A stretch of 64,000 nt of DNA from Bacteroidales bacterium. GTDB taxonomy: Bacteria; Bacteroidota; Bacteroidia; Bacteroidales; P3. Made by a program: the position numbers and the translations under genes. The stretch's first letter is position 1; the number at the start of each line of letters is the position of its first letter. Shown in pieces: positions 1-8,374 of the stretch. The notes under the pieces are model-generated. The model did not search any database, was not told the origin of the DNA, and saw nothing but the letters and a program-made list of their open reading frames with translations. Location of the stretch: positions 1 through 64,000 of the forward strand of contig JAGAYN010000020.1 in NCBI GenBank assembly GCA_017940465.1, written 5' to 3'.

Positions 1-2
1 AG

Positions 3-104
3 TTGGCCGACTACATCGACTATTACAACAACAAACGCATCAAACTGAAACTAAAAATGAGCCCGGTGCAATACCGAACTCATTTCTACAGACTAATTAA
101 CTGA
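3..104 (+). CDS. C-terminal end of an IS3-family transposase (OrfB), cut by the window edge
   Basis: An open frame enters from the left edge and stops with TGA at 102-104. It reads LADYIDYYNNKRIKLKLK followed by MSPVQYR. This matches the last ~33 residues of IS3/IS150-type DDE transposases, where a YYN-x2-RI segment precedes a PVQYR-type end. Only the tail is visible, so I cannot tell whether the element is intact outside the window. The terminal repeat lies just downstream, which suggests the right-hand end of the element is complete. Confidence 0.75.
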   Translation: MADYIDYYNNKRIKLKLKMSPVQYRTHFYRLIN

Positions 105-116
105 TTTTATTAATCC

Positions 117-140
117 GTCCAACTTTTTGGGGGCACTTCA
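117..140. repeat. Likely terminal inverted repeat of the IS3-type element
   Basis: Thirteen bases after the transposase stop lies GTCCAACTTTTTGGGGGCAC. This G-run/T-run layout resembles the ends of IS3-family elements in Bacteroidales. Only one end is in the window, so the pairing cannot be checked. Confidence 0.5.
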
Positions 141-185
141 CTCGCGGTGCCCCCGAATTGTAACAGAGTAAGGGGAAAAGATAAA

Positions 186-270
186 GAACAGTTATGGAAC
201 AGTTATAGAACAGTTAAAGAACAGCCTTGGAGGATACCTGCCGGAAGGCAGGGGGATACCTGGGGAATAT
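186..270. promoter_or_regulatory. 11-bp direct repeats and a hairpin ahead of the C10 protease
   Basis: Four consecutive 11-bp units start at 186, 197, 208 and 219; the first three are GAACAGTTA plus two bases, and the fourth keeps only GAACAG. A perfect 6-bp inverted repeat follows (CCTGCC, loop GGAA, GGCAGG; 237-252). It is flanked by two GGATACCTG copies at 232 and 254. The spacing of one helical turn suits a protein-binding array or a leader element. The function is inferred only from the pattern. Confidence 0.45.
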
Positions 271-287
271 CCATTAAACACTACAAT

Positions 288-2891
288 ATGAGAACTCGAA
301 AGAGAACGATGCTGCTGCTGGCCGGGTTGCTGGCGGCAGTGGCGCTGCAGGCGGCTGCGGTCGATTCGGCCACGGCGCGGCGGGTGGCCACCCGCTTCAT
401 GGAGCGGCAGCTGGGGCGGCCGCTGGCCGGTCCGCTGACCGACTGCTCGCAGAAGTGCGGCCTGAACGAGACGCGGCTCTTCACAGCTGCGGACGGGGGA
501 TTTGTGCTGGTGGCGGGCGACAATAGGGTGATGCCTGTGCTGGCCTATTCGCCCACGTCGGGCTTCGACCCGGAATTGCCCGAGGAGGTGGCCGATTGGC
601 TTCGGGGCTACGAACAGGAAATCGTCCGCCTGCGGACGCATGGCGTCGAGGCTTCGGACGCGGTGCGCGAACAGTGGCGCGAGTTGCTGGAGCGCGAGGG
701 GGACACGCCACTGTACGCCACGGTGGTGTCGCCGATGCTCACCACCCTGTGGACCCAGGGGGCGCTCTACAGCAAGTACTGCCCCAGGAACGGCACCACC
801 GCCACCAAGGCGGGATGCGTGGCCATCGCCCTGGCGCAGCTGATGAAGTACTGGAACCATCCGCTGGTGGGCGAGGGGTCGTATTCCTACACGAGCGGCT
901 CCTACGGCGTGCAGAGCGCCAACTTCGGCGCCACCACCTACGACTGGGCCAACATGCCGAACTCCGTAAGCAGCGTCACTGACACCAACAAGGTCAACGC
1001 CGTGGCCACGCTGGTCTACCACGCGGGCGTGTCGGTAGGCATGAGTTATGGCACCGGTTCCTCGTCGGCAACGACCACATCGACCAACTCCCTCACCTCC
1101 ATCACGGGCGAACGTGCCCTGCGCACCTATTTCCGCTACGCCAAGTCGCTGCACAGCATGCGCAAGGAGTGCATGGGCGATTCGGTGTGGATGGCTCTGC
1201 TCGACGCGGAGTTGGCGGTGGGGCGCCCTGTGATCTACAGCGGACGTGACGTGTCGGGCGGACATGCCTTCGTGTGCGACGGGCGCGACAACGCCGGCCA
1301 CTTTCACTTCAACTGGGGGTGGGGCTCCTCCTATAACGGCTACTATGCCATCGGGGCCCTCAATCCCGCCCCGGGTGGCGCCGGTGGCAACGCCACGAGC
1401 CACTACAATATGGAGAACCGCGCCATAGTGGGCATCTATCCCGATACGAACACGCTGGCTGCCTGCACCCTTTCGGCCGTGCCCGACGTGGCGACGCACG
1501 GCTCGGTGTCTGGCAGCGGCACCTATGCCTACGGCGACACGCTGACCCTCACGGCACAGGCCAATGCCGGCTACCGTTTCGCGCGGTGGAGTGACGGCAT
1601 GTGCTACAACCCCAGGCAAATCATTGTGGGTGGCGACATCACCTATACGGCCGTCTATGAGCCTGTCGCCGGCGATGTGCTGCAGTACGACAACGGCCTG
1701 TACTACAACTCCTGGGGCTACTCTTCGCCGCAGTCCTACTATTGGGGCACGAAGTTCGAGGCGTCGATGCTGGGTTCGCACACGCACCTGGATTCGGTGA
1801 TGGTGTACCTCAAGGGGGGCACTTACCAACTGCGCGTATACAACGGCAATACCCCTTCGGCCTCCAACATGCTGGCCGCCGACACCTTTGCCACGACGGG
1901 CGACGGGGAGTGGTTCACCCGCCCGATGGTCCAGCCGGTGGCCCTGAACAACGCGCTTCCGCTCTGGATAGTGCTCTACAACGACGACACGCCCTACGCC
2001 GCCTGCACCGGCACCTACAGCGGTAGCCACTATGCGGCCTACGCCAATACCAACGGCAGCAACTGGTCGACCACCACCGTGCAGCGCACGTTCCTGATAC
2101 GTGCCGGCCTCTCCACACAGTTGCCGCCGCCGCCGGTATACTACACGGTGACAGCCGTTTCGGAGGACGAGGCGACGGGGACCGTTGCGGGTGGCGGCCA
2201 GTATGAGGAGGGGCACACTGCCACCTTGCTGGCGACAGCCGGCGCATGCCATGCCTTCAGCCAGTGGAGCGATGGCAGCACGGAGAATCCACGCCAGGTG
2301 GTGGTTGCGTCGGACACTGCCTTCACGGCACAGTTCACCACGGTGACGCTGCAGGGAACCGCCGAGGATGTGGAGGCATGCGATGAGTACCTCTGGAACG
2401 GCGCCACCTATACGGTTCCGGGAACCTACACTTACTCAACCTTGTCGGCAGAAGATTGCGACAGCGTGGCCACGCTGCAGCTCACACTTCACCACTCGAC
2501 CGGCGACACGCTGGAAGTGGTCTCCCTCAACCACTACGTGTGGAACGGGACAGACTATGACGAGAGCGGCACCTACCTCTACAGCGGCACCACGGTGCAC
2601 GGCTGCGACAGCCTGGTGACCCTCGTGCTGACGGTGGAGAAGGACACGGTGGGTATCAGCGGGGTGGCTTCCGGAAGCCTGGTCGTGAGCCCGAACCCCA
2701 CAAGCGGATGGGTCTGGATATCAGGTGTGGAGGTTGCGAAGGTGCTGGTCTACAGCATGGAAGGGCGGCTGCTATATGCAGTGGAGCGCCCGCAGGGGGT
2801 GGACCTCTCGGCCCTGCCTGCCGGGGTGTACCTCCTGGAGGTCCATCCGGATACGGGCTGCGTGGAACGGGTGAAGGTAGTGAGGCAATAG
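288..2891 (+). CDS. Secreted C10-family (streptopain-like) cysteine protease with T9SS sorting domain
   Basis: This is a secreted cysteine endopeptidase of 867 aa. I start at 288 (MRTRKRTMLLLAGLLAAVAL), where a signal peptide begins, rather than at the upstream in-frame ATG at 147. A Spi-like propeptide comes first, then the peptidase with Cys177 in AGCVAIALAQ and His326 in GGHAFVCDG, followed by a FNWGWGSSYNGYY glycine-rich loop. Two InlB B-like repeats (AGYRFARWSDG and HAFSQWSDG) and two short repeats ending CDS (WNGATY, WNGTDY) follow. The last ~70 residues, from VSPNPTSG, are a type A T9SS C-terminal domain, so export and surface anchoring or release by T9SS is expected. The order of domains is typical for Bacteroidales; the natural substrate is unknown. 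Confidence 0.9.
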   Translation: MRTRKRTMLLLAGLLAAVALQAAAVDSATARRVATRFMERQLGRPLAGPLTDCSQKCGLNETRLFTAADGGFVLVAGDNRVMPVLAYSPTSGFDPELPEEVADWLRGYEQEIVRLRTHGVEASDAVREQWRELLEREGDTPLYATVVSPMLTTLWTQGALYSKYCPRNGTTATKAGCVAIALAQLMKYWNHPLVGEGSYSYTSGSYGVQSANFGATTYDWANMPNSVSSVTDTNKVNAVATLVYHAGVSVGMSYGTGSSSATTTSTNSLTSITGERALRTYFRYAKSLHSMRKECMGDSVWMALLDAELAVGRPVIYSGRDVSGGHAFVCDGRDNAGHFHFNWGWGSSYNGYYAIGALNPAPGGAGGNATSHYNMENRAIVGIYPDTNTLAACTLSAVPDVATHGSVSGSGTYAYGDTLTLTAQANAGYRFARWSDGMCYNPRQIIVGGDITYTAVYEPVAGDVLQYDNGLYYNSWGYSSPQSYYWGTKFEASMLGSHTHLDSVMVYLKGGTYQLRVYNGNTPSASNMLAADTFATTGDGEWFTRPMVQPVALNNALPLWIVLYNDDTPYAACTGTYSGSHYAAYANTNGSNWSTTTVQRTFLIRAGLSTQLPPPPVYYTVTAVSEDEATGTVAGGGQYEEGHTATLLATAGACHAFSQWSDGSTENPRQVVVASDTAFTAQFTTVTLQGTAEDVEACDEYLWNGATYTVPGTYTYSTLSAEDCDSVATLQLTLHHSTGDTLEVVSLNHYVWNGTDYDESGTYLYSGTTVHGCDSLVTLVLTVEKDTVGISGVASGSLVVSPNPTSGWVWISGVEVAKVLVYSMEGRLLYAVERPQGVDLSALPAGVYLLEVHPDTGCVERVKVVRQ

Positions 2892-2893
2892 CA

Positions 2894-2930
2894 AAAGCCC
2901 CGTCGCTTCGAGCGGCGGGGCTTTCTTCTT
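2894..2930 (+). terminator. Rho-independent terminator after the C10 protease
   Basis: A GC-rich hairpin (GCCCCGTCGC, loop, GCGGCGGGGC) starts about 5 nt after the protease stop and is followed by a T-rich run. It also lies past the end of convergent rpsU, so it may act in both directions. Confidence 0.8.
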
Positions 2931-2958
2931 TCAATGGCGTTGCTCCATTGACGAAGGC

Positions 2959-3156
2959 TTATTTGTCCAGTTCTTGCTGGCGCAGGTGCTGGATGTAGAT
3001 GGCCTTCAGCTTCTTCTCGCGGTTGATGACGCTGGGCTTGGTGAACTGCTGACGACGGCGCATCTCTTTCACCACTCCGGTCTTGTCGAATTTGCGTTTC
3101 AGCTTCTTGAGGGCTCTTTCAAGGGTTTCGCCTTCTTTAATGGGAACTACGATCAT
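2959..3156 (-). CDS. rpsU: Small ribosomal subunit protein bS21
   Basis: The 65-aa protein begins MIVVPIKEGETLERALKKLK and contains the basic RRRQQFTKPS stretch of S21, then a lysine-rich tail. The start at 3156 is chosen because homology begins exactly there; the frame remains open upstream to 3258 but that part is unrelated. A purine-rich AAAGAGG precedes the start. It lies 70 nt after rpmB on the same strand, so the two are probably co-transcribed. In Bacteroidota S21 has been linked to sequestering the anti-Shine-Dalgarno end of 16S rRNA (established knowledge). Confidence 0.93.
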   Translation of the reverse strand: MIVVPIKEGETLERALKKLKRKFDKTGVVKEMRRRQQFTKPSVINREKKLKAIYIQHLRQQELDK

Positions 3157-3226
3157 TGTTAATACCTCTTTCTTGTTAAGGGTTTGTAAATTGATTGAAT
3201 TATGTAAGACTTTGGGTCTTCGGGGT

Positions 3227-3466
3227 TTAGAACTGCAGGTGGCCGGCAGCGGCGGCATCGTTCAGGGCGGCGATGATGCCTTTCTTGTTGATGATGCGCA
3301 TGCCTTTGGCGGAGACTTTCAGGGTGATCCACATGTCCTCCTCGGGGATGTAGAACTTCTTGGTCTGCAGGTTGGGGGCGAAGGTGCGCTTGGTGTGGAT
3401 GCGCGAGTGCGACACGTTGTTGCCCACGATCACTTTCTTTCCGGTAATTTCACATTTCTTCGACAT
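3227..3466 (-). CDS. rpmB: Large ribosomal subunit protein bL28
   Basis: The 79-aa protein starts MSKKCEITGKKVIVGNNVSH and has the N-terminal CEITGKK and the SHSRIHTKRTFAPNLQ segment of L28. In many Bacteroidota rpmB is followed by rpmG and a small DUF4295 gene. Here the next gene is rpsU, so rpmG must lie elsewhere. A strong promoter lies 62 nt upstream of the start. Confidence 0.95.
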   Translation of the reverse strand: MSKKCEITGKKVIVGNNVSHSRIHTKRTFAPNLQTKKFYIPEEDMWITLKVSAKGMRIINKKGIIAALNDAAAAGHLQF

Positions 3467-3527
3467 TGCTGTATACTTTTTGTTGTTTATTTACGTTATC
3501 GGTTCGCTTTTTGGCGCGAAAACGGGT

Positions 3528-3559
3528 GCAAAAGTACTACCTTTTTCCGACATGGCAAA
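3528..3559 (-). promoter_or_regulatory. Bacteroidota-type promoter of rpmB-rpsU
   Basis: On the minus strand TTTG (3556-3559) is separated by exactly 19 nt from TACTTTTGC (3528-3536). This is a perfect match to the -33 TTTG / -7 TAnnTTTG consensus of Bacteroidota. The spacer CCATGTCGGAAAAAGGTAG is shared in part with other promoters in this window. Confidence 0.8.
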
Positions 3560-3707
3560 GCGCGGCGGCGCTGAAAAGCCGCATTTTAATTTTTTTTAAC
3601 ATTTTGTATAACGCAATATACTGAAAATAAAGATTGTACGTAAAACTGGAATTTGCTTTTTAACATACTTTTTTCAGGCAGTTATGTGTTGTTTTTAATC
3701 CCTGGAG

Positions 3708-4766
3708 ATGGCTTTTTGGCAAAAAATGGACAGCTGGTACAGCGACTGCGGGCGGTCGCTGCCATGGCGCGGCATCGAGGACCCGTACCGCATCTGGCTC
3801 TCGGAGATCATCCTGCAGCAGACACGGGTGGAGCAGGGGCGCGACTACTATCACCGCTTCCTGGATGCCTTCCCCACGGTGGAGGCCCTGGCCGCCGCCG
3901 AGGAGGAGCAGGTGTTGCGCCTCTGGCAGGGGCTGGGTTACTACTCTCGTGCGCGTAACATGCATGCGGCCGCGCGCTACATTATAGAGCAGTGCGGCGG
4001 CCGCTTCCCTTCCACCTATGAGGGCATCCGCGCGCTGAAGGGCGTGGGACGCTATACGGCGGCCGCCATCGCCTCGTTTGCTTTCCGGCTGCCCTATCCG
4101 GTGGTGGATGGCAATGTGTACCGCTTCATCAGCCGCCTCCACAACATCACCACCCCTATCGGCACCGATGCCGCCTACGGCGAGTTTGAAGCCCTGTTGC
4201 TCAAGCAGATGGACCGCCGGCGGCCAGACCGCTTCAACGCCGCGCTGATGGATTTCGGAGCCCTGCAGTGCACGCCGAGGCCCGACTGCGGGGGTTGCCC
4301 CTTCGCCGACGAGTGCGCAGCGCTGCGGCTGGGTGTGGTGGAGCAGCGCCCGGTTAAGATGCTGAAGGTCAGCCCCAAGGACTGTTGGATGCTCTACCTC
4401 GACCTGCGCTGGCGCGAGGCAGGGAGGGAGTTCACCGTGATGCACCCGCGCGAGGGCAAGGGGATATGGCGCGGCCTGTGGCAGTTCCCGCTGCTGGAGT
4501 GGCAGGAGGAGCCGTCGCGCCGGTGCCTGGCGGAGACGGCGACGGAGCACCTCGGGGAGGCCTTCGGCGTGGCTGAGCCGCGCTTCCTGCCCCCGCAGGA
4601 GGCCCTGCACAAGCTCACCCACCGCACCCTGCACGCCTGCTTCTTCCGGGCGGAATTGCCCTCGGCACCCCCTCTTCTGCCCCCGAATATGCACATTGTG
4701 GAGGTGGATAGGATAAATAATATCCCGTTGCCGAGGTTGATAGACAGGTATTTGCGTGGGTTGTGA
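3708..4766 (+). CDS. mutY: A/G-specific adenine DNA glycosylase
   Basis: MutY removes adenine mispaired with 8-oxoguanine. The 352-aa protein has Glu33 (LSEIILQQTR), a helix-hairpin-helix LKGVGRYTAAA (110-120) and the catalytic Asp134 (VVDGNVYRF). Four cysteines (188, 194, 197, 203) form the [4Fe-4S] loop, followed by a C-terminal NUDIX-like 8-oxoG recognition domain. The first cysteine spacing is C-x5-C, whereas E. coli MutY has C-x6-C, so the loop is one residue shorter. The gene stands alone, divergent from rpmB; ssb follows 84 nt downstream behind its own promoter. Confidence 0.93.
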   Translation: MAFWQKMDSWYSDCGRSLPWRGIEDPYRIWLSEIILQQTRVEQGRDYYHRFLDAFPTVEALAAAEEEQVLRLWQGLGYYSRARNMHAAARYIIEQCGGRFPSTYEGIRALKGVGRYTAAAIASFAFRLPYPVVDGNVYRFISRLHNITTPIGTDAAYGEFEALLLKQMDRRRPDRFNAALMDFGALQCTPRPDCGGCPFADECAALRLGVVEQRPVKMLKVSPKDCWMLYLDLRWREAGREFTVMHPREGKGIWRGLWQFPLLEWQEEPSRRCLAETATEHLGEAFGVAEPRFLPPQEALHKLTHRTLHACFFRAELPSAPPLLPPNMHIVEVDRINNIPLPRLIDRYLRGL

Positions 4767-4777
4767 AAAAAATTACT

Positions 4778-4809
4778 TCCCGTATGTCGAAAAAAAGTAG
4801 TACTTTCGC
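4778..4809 (+). promoter_or_regulatory. Putative promoter of ssb
   Basis: TACTTTCGC (4801-4809) differs from the perfect -7 box by one base. The 19-nt spacer GTATGTCGAAAAAAAGTAG resembles that of the rpmB promoter, with a weak TCCC at the -33 position. Confidence 0.55.
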
Positions 4810-4850
4810 ACCCTCATTTACGTAAGAGCAAAAATAGATAAACGCGATTT

Positions 4851-5282
4851 ATGATTGGAGTAAACAAAGTAATCCTGATTGGAAATGTAGGTAAGAATCC
4901 AGACGTAGTGTCGTTCCCCTCCGACGGGGCCGCCCCCGTCAAGAAGGCGTCGTTCCCCCTGGCCACAACCGAGAGCCGCCGCAACCGCGACAACGAGAAG
5001 GTGGAAATCACCGAGTGGCACAACATCGTGTGCTGGCGCGGCCTGGCCGACGTGGCGGAGCGTATCCTCCACAAGGGGATGCAGGTGTATATCGAAGGCA
5101 AACTGCAGAGCCGCAGTTGGGAGGACCGCGAAGGCAACAAGCGCCACGTCACCGAGGTGGTGGCCGAAAGCCTCCTGCTTCTCTCGAGCCGTCAGCGTCC
5201 CGAGGAGGGCGGAGCCGTGAACAATCCGCTGGTGGAGATCATCAACGGCGACACCGAGCCCCTCGGCGACCTCCCCTTCTGA
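4851..5282 (+). CDS. ssb: Single-stranded DNA-binding protein
   Basis: The 143-aa protein starts MIGVNKVILIGNVGKNPDV. It has one OB-fold spanning roughly residues 1-110, including WHNIVCWRGLADVAERILHKG and YIEGKLQSRSW. The C-terminus GDLPF is the acidic-aromatic tip that SSB uses to recruit replication and repair enzymes. It lies just after mutY but has its own promoter. Confidence 0.95.
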   Translation: MIGVNKVILIGNVGKNPDVVSFPSDGAAPVKKASFPLATTESRRNRDNEKVEITEWHNIVCWRGLADVAERILHKGMQVYIEGKLQSRSWEDREGNKRHVTEVVAESLLLLSSRQRPEEGGAVNNPLVEIINGDTEPLGDLPF

Positions 5283-5291
5283 AAAAACAGA

Positions 5292-5322
5292 CGGTTCGGG
5301 ACCTCGGATAGGTCCTAAACCG
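5292..5322. other. Hairpin 10 nt downstream of ssb, possible terminator
   Basis: CGGTT-c-GGACCT pairs with AGGTCC-taa-ACCG across a CGGAT loop with small interruptions. No clear T-run follows, so a terminator role is only possible. Confidence 0.35.
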
Positions 5323-5394
5323 CTGAATCTGAATTCAATGTCAGGGGCCCTTCGGGTGCCGGGCGTTGGATTTTGCCCTTTAGTGGTCCAAATC

Positions 5395-5479
5395 CGGTCA
5401 AATCGGGTCACAGTCGAAGTAAATACCTACAGGATACATAGGGAATACCTAGAGGGTCCCTGCCGGAACCCTCTAGGTA
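5395..5479. repeat. Dispersed 43-bp repeat plus 11-bp-period tract and a 12-bp inverted repeat
   Basis: Positions 5395-5437 match 43579-43621 at 42 of 43 bases (core GGTCAAATCGGGTCACAGTC). Both copies run into three 11-bp units of the type AATACCTANAG/GATACNTANGG (here 5422-5454). Here the tract is followed by a perfect 12-bp inverted repeat (5446-5457 with 5468-5479, TACCTAGAGGGT). That hairpin lies 17 nt past the pgi stop and may also terminate pgi. The 5283-5495 interval holds no gene. Confidence 0.7.
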
Positions 5480-5495
5480 GTTAGGTTAATTTTGC

Positions 5496-6803
5496 TTAAA
5501 ATCCAGGTTTCCCCAGCAGGCGGAACATGTTTTTCTTGTAGGCTTCCACGCCGGGTTGGTCGAAGGGGTTGACCTTCAGCATGTAGCCGCTCACGCCGCA
5601 GGCAAATTCGAAGAAGTAGATGAGCTGGCCGAGCGTGTACTCGTCGATACGCTCCACCTCGATTTCCACCACCGGAACGCCGCCGGACACGTGGGCTTCA
5701 ATGGTGCCCTCGGTAGCGCAGTCGTTGATTTCGGTAAGTGTCTTGTTCACAAGGTAGTTGATGCCGTCCAGGTTCTCCTCGTCGGTGGGCACGGGGACGT
5801 GGGTCGCCGGCTGCTTCACCCGCACGAAGGTCTCCATCATCAGCCGCTCGCCTTCCTGGACATACTGGCCCATCGAGTGCAGGTCGGTCGTAATGCTCAG
5901 GCTGTGAGGCAGCAAGCCCTTGTGATCCTTGCCCTCGCTTTCGCCGAAGAGTTGCTTCCACCACTCGGCCATATAGCGCAGATTGGGCAGTGCGCTCACC
6001 AGCATCTCCACCTTTATTCCGCTGCGGTACAGTGCATTGCGCACGGCGGCATACTTCAATGCGGGGTTATCTTCCAGGTTGCTGCCCTCGAGGCACACGC
6101 GGCGCATGGCGCGGGCCCCGTCGAGCATGCGGTCGATGTCGTAGCCGGCCACGGCGATGGGCAGCAGGCCCACCGGAGTGAGCACCGAGAAGCGGCCGCC
6201 CACATTGTCGGGAATCACATACATGGGGTAGCCCTCCTTCACGGCGATGTCGTGCAGGGCCCCTTTGCGGGCGTCGGTGATGGCCACGATGCGGCCTGCG
6301 GCTGCGCTCTTGCCATACTTCTTTTCCAGGTGTGCCTTCACGATGCGGAAGGCCACGGCCGGTTCGGTGGTGGTGCCGGATTTGGAGATGACCACGACGC
6401 TGTAATCCTCATGTTCCAAGAGGGTTAGCAGCTGGTTGTAGTAGTCCTCGCCCAGCGTGTGTCCGGCATACACCACATAGGGTTTTGCGTCGCGCTCGTT
6501 CCACGCGAATTCCGACTGCAGGGCCTCGATCACCATCCGGGCTCCCAGGTAGGAGCCGCCGATGCCGATCACCACCAGCAGGCGGCTTTGCCCTCTCAGC
6601 CGCGCCGCGTCGGCCTTGAGGCCAGCCAGCATGTCGGGCGAGACCTCCTCCGGCAGGTTCACCCATCCCAGGAAGTCGCTGCCTGGTGCGTCGCCGTTCA
6701 GCAAGTGCGTTCTGGCGGCAAGAGCATCGGGTAGTAACTGGTTTACAGTCGCTTCGGTCGTTTTTACGGCAGAGTGGCCGATTTTTACGTTAAGTTGCTC
6801 CAT
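5496..6803 (-). CDS. pgi: Glucose-6-phosphate isomerase
   Basis: This enzyme interconverts glucose-6-phosphate and fructose-6-phosphate in glycolysis. I place the start at 6803 (MEQLNVKIGHS), giving 435 aa, the normal size of the short bacterial form; the frame is open to 6983 but that extension is A+T-rich and unrelated. Visible motifs are VIGIGGSYLGARM (78-90), the phosphate-binding SKSGTTTEPA (140-149), GGRFSVLTPVG (202-212), and the WWKQLFGESEGKD segment before the C-terminal half. It is divergent from the ompA-like gene. Confidence 0.95.
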   Translation of the reverse strand: MEQLNVKIGHSAVKTTEATVNQLLPDALAARTHLLNGDAPGSDFLGWVNLPEEVSPDMLAGLKADAARLRGQSRLLVVIGIGGSYLGARMVIEALQSEFAWNERDAKPYVVYAGHTLGEDYYNQLLTLLEHEDYSVVVISKSGTTTEPAVAFRIVKAHLEKKYGKSAAAGRIVAITDARKGALHDIAVKEGYPMYVIPDNVGGRFSVLTPVGLLPIAVAGYDIDRMLDGARAMRRVCLEGSNLEDNPALKYAAVRNALYRSGIKVEMLVSALPNLRYMAEWWKQLFGESEGKDHKGLLPHSLSITTDLHSMGQYVQEGERLMMETFVRVKQPATHVPVPTDEENLDGINYLVNKTLTEINDCATEGTIEAHVSGGVPVVEIEVERIDEYTLGQLIYFFEFACGVSGYMLKVNPFDQPGVEAYKKNMFRLLGKPGF

Positions 6804-6925
6804 ATTTTTGCTTTTTTTGAGTGTAAAACATTCACCTTTAAGCCCTACAAGGGCATTTAAGATTTTTTTTTGATTTTGTAACTGCGTTATTTTCTTGCCA
6901 TTAACGAAATGCAAAAAAAAATATT

Positions 6926-6957
6926 TTCCATATTTGAAAAAATGTTCATATCTTTGC
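6926..6957 (+). promoter_or_regulatory. Promoter of the OmpA-family gene
   Basis: TATCTTTGC (6949-6957) fits TAnnTTTG exactly, with TTCC 19 nt upstream. The interval 6804-7017 is strongly A+T-rich compared with its neighbours and otherwise contains only pgi's leader. Confidence 0.65.
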
Positions 6958-7017
6958 ACATTATTATTGCACAAACGGAACACGTAAAAGAAAGTAATAA
7001 TTTAAAAACGTTTAAAC

Positions 7018-8301
7018 ATGTTGAAAAAAGTTATCAAATTGGGCGTTGTGATGTCGCTGATGCTGACATCGATTAGTGCCCTTGCGCAGAACAGCGGCAA
7101 GATGGAATATCCCCGCTATGGTTTCTGGAGCAACTGGTCGATTGGCGGTGCCTTCGATCTCAACTGGGAAATCCGGCAGGGTCCCCTCGGATTCACCGAG
7201 GACTGGTGGCGTGCTTCCACCAACATCGGTATGGATCTCATCCTTCAGCAGAAGCTCAACCACGTCTTCGACTGGCGCCTCCGCTTTGGTGGTCCCACTT
7301 GGGGCCGTCCCCGCACCGACACCCTGACCAACAAGGCCATGGACCGTCACTGGACCATCTCCGCTGATGTCCTCTTCTCCATCAACAACGCCATCCTGGG
7401 CTACAACCCCGACCGCCGCTTCAACCTCTACATCTTCGGTGGCGCCGGTGCCAAGTTCAGCGGCAGCCTCTTCAACAAAGAGGACGAGGAGCGCGACAAC
7501 ACCAACTGGAACCAGGGCCGTATCGGCGTCCTTGTGGACGGTGGTATCGGCGCTAGCTGGCGTTTCGGCGAGAGCCATCACATCTTCGCTGAGTACAGCT
7601 TCGACTTCACGGACATTCCCGACATCTTTGTCAGCGATCTCAACACCTACGAGCGTTGGCACAATACCAACAACATTATGCGCGTCGGTTACTTCTACTG
7701 CTTCGGCCCCACCGCTACCGACAAGGCCATCGCCGCCCAGAAGGCCATGCTGACCCAGGAGAACTTCAGCGCCCTCAACGCCCAGGTGAACAACCTCGAG
7801 CGTCAGGTTGCCGGTTCCCGCAACAACGAGAAGCGTCTTGAGAACCGTATTGCCGAGCTCGAGGACCAGCTTGCCCAGGCTCTTGCCCAGGCCGGCCCTG
7901 GTGGCAACAGCGCCGCTGCCGACAGCCTGCAGGCCGTTATCGACCAGATCAAGGCCGACCAGCTCACCTTCTACGCCATGCCTTTCTCTGTCCAGTACGG
8001 TGTTGATGAGTGGAATGTCTCCGAGGATGAAGAGGCCAAGGTCAAGGCCGTCGCCCGCGTCCTGAAAGACAATCCCGATGTCAAAGTCCTTGTGGTTGGT
8101 TTCGCCGACTACACTGGCAGCGACAGCTACAACATGAAGCTCTCTGAGAAGCGTGCCAACGAGGTGAAGCGTCTCCTCACCAAGCGCTACGGCATTGCCG
8201 AGGATCGTATCCAGACCGAGTACAAGGGTAAGAGTGTTGCCTTCGGCGACATCCAGTACGCCCTCAACCGCCGCGTCAGCTTCTACCGCGTAATCGAATA
8301 G
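7018..8301 (+). CDS. Abundant OmpA-family outer membrane porin
   Basis: The 427-aa protein has a signal peptide ending ISALAQ. An N-terminal beta-barrel (~25-240) comes next, then a coiled-coil linker (NNLERQVAG, NRIAELEDQLAQALAQ, ~250-300). A C-terminal OmpA peptidoglycan-binding domain (VKVLVVGFADYTGSDSYNMKLSEKRA split across ~350-375) ends the protein. It likely anchors the outer membrane to the cell wall. Codon use is strongly biased (frequent CTC, GTC, ATC, CGT), and the gene has a strong promoter and a terminator, all signs of high expression. It resembles the Omp40/41 type porins of Bacteroidales. Confidence 0.88.
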   Translation: MLKKVIKLGVVMSLMLTSISALAQNSGKMEYPRYGFWSNWSIGGAFDLNWEIRQGPLGFTEDWWRASTNIGMDLILQQKLNHVFDWRLRFGGPTWGRPRTDTLTNKAMDRHWTISADVLFSINNAILGYNPDRRFNLYIFGGAGAKFSGSLFNKEDEERDNTNWNQGRIGVLVDGGIGASWRFGESHHIFAEYSFDFTDIPDIFVSDLNTYERWHNTNNIMRVGYFYCFGPTATDKAIAAQKAMLTQENFSALNAQVNNLERQVAGSRNNEKRLENRIAELEDQLAQALAQAGPGGNSAAADSLQAVIDQIKADQLTFYAMPFSVQYGVDEWNVSEDEEAKVKAVARVLKDNPDVKVLVVGFADYTGSDSYNMKLSEKRANEVKRLLTKRYGIAEDRIQTEYKGKSVAFGDIQYALNRRVSFYRVIE

Positions 8302-8321
8302 TAAGCTGTGCAACGCAGAAT

Positions 8322-8354
8322 AAGCGAGGCTCTCCAATGCGGAGAGCCTCGCTT
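8322..8354. terminator. Hairpin terminator after the OmpA-family gene
   Basis: A 14-bp stem (AAGCGAGGCTCTCC, loop AATGC, GGAGAGCCTCGCTT) begins 21 nt after the stop. It sits between two convergent genes and the T-run is weak, so it may serve both. Confidence 0.7.
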
Positions 8355-8374
8355 GTTGTGTCTATAAGGAAGGG

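Noticed and set aside
192-2252. 686-codon minus-strand ORF opposite the protease
   Set aside because: It is antisense to a gene with clear catalytic motifs, has Arg/Gly/His-rich composition and shows no domain. The same applies to the other long antisense ORFs, e.g. opposite bamA, fabF and the OmpA gene.
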